A stretch of DNA of 50,000 nt. Origin: Roseivivax sediminis. GTDB lineage: Bacteria; Pseudomonadota; Alphaproteobacteria; Rhodobacterales; Rhodobacteraceae. The position numbers and the translations under genes are program-made. Positions within the stretch are counted from its first letter, which is position 1, and each line of letters starts with the position of its first letter. The notes under the pieces are model-generated. The model searched no databases. It had not been told where the DNA came from and saw only the letters and a list, made by a program, of their open reading frames with translations. Below are positions 44,097 to 50,000 of the stretch, one piece after another. The stretch spans positions 1-50,000 of the forward strand of contig NZ_FOMS01000019.1 in assembly GCF_900112685.1 (NCBI RefSeq). The letters are read 5' to 3'.

Positions 44097-44152
44097 CCAG
44101 ACCTCCGAACGGCTGCGCGCTCAATTTGACGCGCAGCCGTTCGGAGGTCTGG
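44097..44152. repeat. Perfect 23-bp inverted repeat
   Basis: Arms 44097-44119 and 44130-44152 are exactly complementary (starting CCAGACCTCCGAACGG), and inside TCAA/TTGA extend the stem after one bulged C. There is no T run. It could be the 3' border of the RT-associated RNA, a transcription barrier or the scar of another element. Confidence 0.85.
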
Positions 44153-44204
44153 AGCAAGCAGGCTGTCCAGCTGGCGTCGTTGTCCCACGCCACAGGAGGC
44201 CTTC

Positions 44205-44702
44205 ATGTATCACCACCCCCAACCCTTCACGCCGGCCGGCAATAGCGTGCATCTGCAGCGCGGCGATGTCGTGCTGTTCCACTTTCCTCTAGCCGAGGAG
44301 GATGACGAGCCAGGTGCGCCGAAGCGCCGTCCCTGCCTCGTGCTCGACACGATGACCAAGGGCGACGAGCGCTTCGTGGAGATCGCCTACGGCACGTCGG
44401 CGGACACGCGCGCGAACCGCGGCTACGAAGTCATCGTCAAGCAGTGCGCCGCGCGGGAGACAGCCGGGCTGTCGAAGCCCACGCGGTTCGTCTGCGCACG
44501 GCGCATCATCGTGCACGTGAACCACAGCGGCTTCCACGGACGCTCCAAGAGCCCGCACATCATCGGCCGCCTCGATGAAGCTCTGCTGGACCGGATGAAC
44601 GCCGTCCGGGCACGGATCCAGGCCGAGGCCGACATTGCCGCCTACTACTACGAAGAACAGCGGAGGGAAGAGCAGGCGCGCGAAGACCGCGGTTTCCAAT
44701 AG
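44205..44702 (+). CDS. PemK/MazF-like toxin-family protein
   Basis: 165 residues. HLQRGDVVLFHFPLAEED, the KRRPCLVLDT strand and the VEIAYGTS segment are the N-terminal beta-barrel of PemK/MazF-type ribonucleases. The C-terminal 50 residues are a charged helix (RIQAEADIAAYYYEEQRREE) not usual for MazF. No antitoxin with a recognisable DNA-binding domain is adjacent. The gene returns to high GC, unlike the RT operon. It could be a toxin, or a domesticated relative with another role. Starts at the ATG at 44205. Confidence 0.65.
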   Translation: MYHHPQPFTPAGNSVHLQRGDVVLFHFPLAEEDDEPGAPKRRPCLVLDTMTKGDERFVEIAYGTSADTRANRGYEVIVKQCAARETAGLSKPTRFVCARRIIVHVNHSGFHGRSKSPHIIGRLDEALLDRMNAVRARIQAEADIAAYYYEEQRREEQAREDRGFQ

Positions 44703-44757
44703 GGAACCGCGCTCTCGCCGCTGCTCCTCCCCTCTCAATCAACACAAGGAAAGACCA

Positions 44758-45198
44758 ATGGATATGCCATTCAAATCCGCCTCCGAGATCACCGCAATGG
44801 CCGCTTCGTGCTTCCCGCTGGCGCGGGCCGCCGCCACGGGGATCGACCAGGACGTGCTCGACCTCGTCGCGCCCAAGCCCAAGCAGGAAGCCAAGAAGCT
44901 GGCCGCGCTGCTGCGGGCCGGCAACATCTTCGACAAGGGCATCCTGGCGATGCTCCACGAGCTCGTCGGCGTCCTCGACGCCGAGATCGCCGAGGGCACC
45001 TACGTCGAGACCCGCTACGACCACAGCCCGGAGAACGTTTCCGACTACAAGACCTGGGGCCAGGAACGCCTCACACCGGAGGCTGATCGCCTGTCGAACG
45101 CCCTCGCGGTGCTGATCGAGCTCTACGCCACCCTTTCGGCGGTGCACGACATCCTGCGCGCCGAGAAGGCCCTGGAGGGGCTGCGCACCGCAGCCTGA
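44758..45198 (+). CDS. Hypothetical protein (possible partner of the PemK-like protein)
   Basis: 146 residues, not recognised. Mostly helical: ITAMAASCFPLARAAATG, KQEAKKLAALLRAGNIFDKGILAMLHELVGVL and ALAVLIELYATLSAVHDILRAEKALEGL, with an acidic patch AEIAEGTYVETRYDHSPENVSDY. Starts at the ATG at 44758, with AAGGAAAG upstream and 55 bases after the toxin-like gene on the same strand. It could act as its antitoxin, but shows no DNA-binding motif. Confidence 0.6.
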   Translation: MDMPFKSASEITAMAASCFPLARAAATGIDQDVLDLVAPKPKQEAKKLAALLRAGNIFDKGILAMLHELVGVLDAEIAEGTYVETRYDHSPENVSDYKTWGQERLTPEADRLSNALAVLIELYATLSAVHDILRAEKALEGLRTAA

Positions 45199-45204
45199 TG
45201 AGAC

Positions 45205-45226
45205 ACGCGGGCTGGAACGCCCGCGT
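45205..45226. repeat. Hairpin after the hypothetical gene
   Basis: 8-bp perfect stem ACGCGGGC/GCCCGCGT with a 6-base loop, 6 bases after the stop at 45198. No T run; a weak terminator or mRNA end stabiliser. Confidence 0.45.
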
Positions 45227-45284
45227 CAGGGCGTGCCGACGAACCTTCTGCTGCTACCAGATGTCGGCGCGCCCGCCAACGAGA

Positions 45285-45313
45285 AGCCCGTGCAGGTCCT
45301 GCCTGCACGGGCT
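45285..45313. repeat. 12-bp hairpin
   Basis: AGCCCGTGCAGG/CCTGCACGGGCT, perfect 12-bp stem with a 5-base loop. No T run. It may be a terminator or a protein-binding dyad upstream of the small gene at 45387. Confidence 0.5.
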
Positions 45314-45386
45314 CGTCAATCACACCCGAGGGCTCGGCTCTCGCCAGTCTGTCGGTTTTCGGTGTCCACAGCCGAAGGAGAAGCGC

Positions 45387-45578
45387 ATGGCCCTCGCGAA
45401 CCTGATTGACCTCATCGCCGAAGTTGCCGCTAAGCGGACTGCCCGGGAGGGCAACACGAAGGCGGACACTCCGGACGCGGTAGTCGCGTTGTGCCGTTGG
45501 ATTCGGGCCAATTTATGGAACACCCGTCATATTTTCATCCGGATTTCAGTGTTTGGAGTAAGACTGGACAGCGCGTGA
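45387..45578 (+). CDS. Small hypothetical protein
   Basis: 63 residues. Starts MALANLIDLIAEVAAKRTAREGN after a very good GAAGGAG site 7 bases upstream. The second half (RANLWNTRHIFIRISVFGVRL) looks less protein-like, so the gene may be truncated. No family recognised. It ends 49 bases before the recombinase gene. Confidence 0.4.
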   Translation: MALANLIDLIAEVAAKRTAREGNTKADTPDAVVALCRWIRANLWNTRHIFIRISVFGVRLDSA

Positions 45579-45627
45579 CGAATGCGTCAGCTTCTGTCGC
45601 CCGGCCGCTCCCTGTTGAAGGTTTCGA

Positions 45628-47376
<1,749 letters not shown>

Positions 47377-47480
47377 CCAATTGGGCTTTGTCGCCCGTGC
47401 TCCGCGCCTGTTTTTGATTGGTGCGGAGGGTGTTTGGTGTCATCGTATTCGAGAGATACGTATTGGCGTGTCTTGCTAGG

Positions 47481-47595
47481 TTTGGCGGCGACCTACTCTC
47501 CCACGTCTTGAGACGCAGTACCATTGGCGCGACGGCACTTAACGGCCGGGTTCGGAATGGAGCCGGGTGTTTTGCTCGTGCTATGACCACCAAAC
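47481..47595 (-). rRNA. 5S ribosomal RNA
   Basis: About 115 bases. The minus strand has TTTGGTGGTCATAGC at the 5' end, CCCGGCTCCATTCCGAACCC in loop B/C and GGGAGAGTAGGTCGCCGCCAAA at the 3' end, and the ends pair. Ends are placed to within a few bases. Confidence 0.95.
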
Positions 47596-47639
47596 CGAGA
47601 AAGACACGGCGCGCATCCGCGCGCCGTGTCTTTCTCGGT
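47594..47639. repeat. 21-bp inverted repeat in the 23S-5S spacer
   Basis: Arms 47594-47614 and 47619-47639, perfectly complementary, loop ATCC (plus strand), directly before the 5S start. Probably a processing signal (double-stranded RNA cleavage site) for release of 5S. Confidence 0.8.
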
Positions 47640-47804
47640 GGCCGGGAGCGTTTTTGCGAGGCAAAAGCGCGTGGCCACACCGCAGACATGCCGGGTGCGA
47701 ATACGCTCAATCAACATGCGCTTATGGCGCGTCGTTGTCCTGATCTTGTTCACAAGGGGTATGCTTTTCGACCAGAGGACAGGGATGCCTGTCTGTTTCT
47801 GGAT

Positions 47805-50000
<2,196 letters not shown>

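Overview
The window looks like chromosome from a high-GC alphaproteobacterium of the Rhodobacteraceae (Roseobacter-type). This rests on general resemblance: phaA/phaB PHB genes, a three-part TRAP transporter, a DUF1127 protein, a 23S-5S-tRNA-fMet operon end, and ETF-QO and GreA of alphaproteobacterial type. No species can be named from the sequence alone.

Layout. (1) 1-5412: a minus-strand non-phosphorylative (Weimberg-type) sugar-acid operon (IlvD/Edd dehydratase, DHDPS-like dehydratase, 2-oxoglutarate semialdehyde dehydrogenase). A decayed tctA relic and a LacI-family regulator lie next to it. (2) 5486-15327: a cluster resembling the Eubacterium barkeri nicotinate pathway. It holds a molybdenum hydroxylase (FAD subunit plus fused 2Fe-2S/Mo subunit), a 6-hydroxynicotinate reductase homologue, an enamidase, a second LacI regulator, a UPF0280 protein and two tandem DUF1185 proteins. 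(3) 15414-31574: mostly housekeeping genes. These are a PhnM-like protein that has lost its metal ligands, a possible phosphate-controlled small RNA, DUF1127, rpsD, an EAL protein, phaA-patatin-phaB, a ring-cleaving-dioxygenase-like VOC protein, YdcH/DUF465, a TrmN6-like methylase, DUF2007, a polyprenyl diphosphate synthase, ispE, a TPR protein, ETF-QO, greA and a membrane protein. (4) 31884-37210: an operon of aldehyde dehydrogenase, beta-hydroxyacid dehydrogenase and TRAP dctPQM, which probably imports and oxidises an organic acid. (5) 37211-38120: a scrap zone with an IS3 transposase tail, an RTX repeat fragment and the 3' end of a serine recombinase gene. (6) 38121-47320: a 9.2-kb integrative mobilizable element inserted in the 3' end of tRNA-fMet. 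(7) 47300-50000: tRNA-fMet, 5S and the 3' part of 23S rRNA, all on the minus strand.

The most notable content is the cargo of the mobile element. Two overlapping, AT-rich reverse transcriptase genes (YADD and YVDD active sites) match the two-RT architecture of the DRT3 antiphage system. About 10-145 bases downstream is a foldable segment with an exposed ACACACA, a good candidate for the DRT3 non-coding RNA. A perfect 23-bp inverted repeat follows it. The element also encodes a MobV-like relaxase, a PemK/MazF-like toxin and a large serine recombinase whose stop codon lies inside the tRNA gene.

A near-copy of the tRNA 3' end at 38121 and a recombinase 3' relic just outside it suggest repeated insertion at the same tRNA. 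Both the intact recombinase gene and the relic carry an antisense intrinsic terminator just before the attachment core. It would end transcription coming from the rRNA/tRNA operon.
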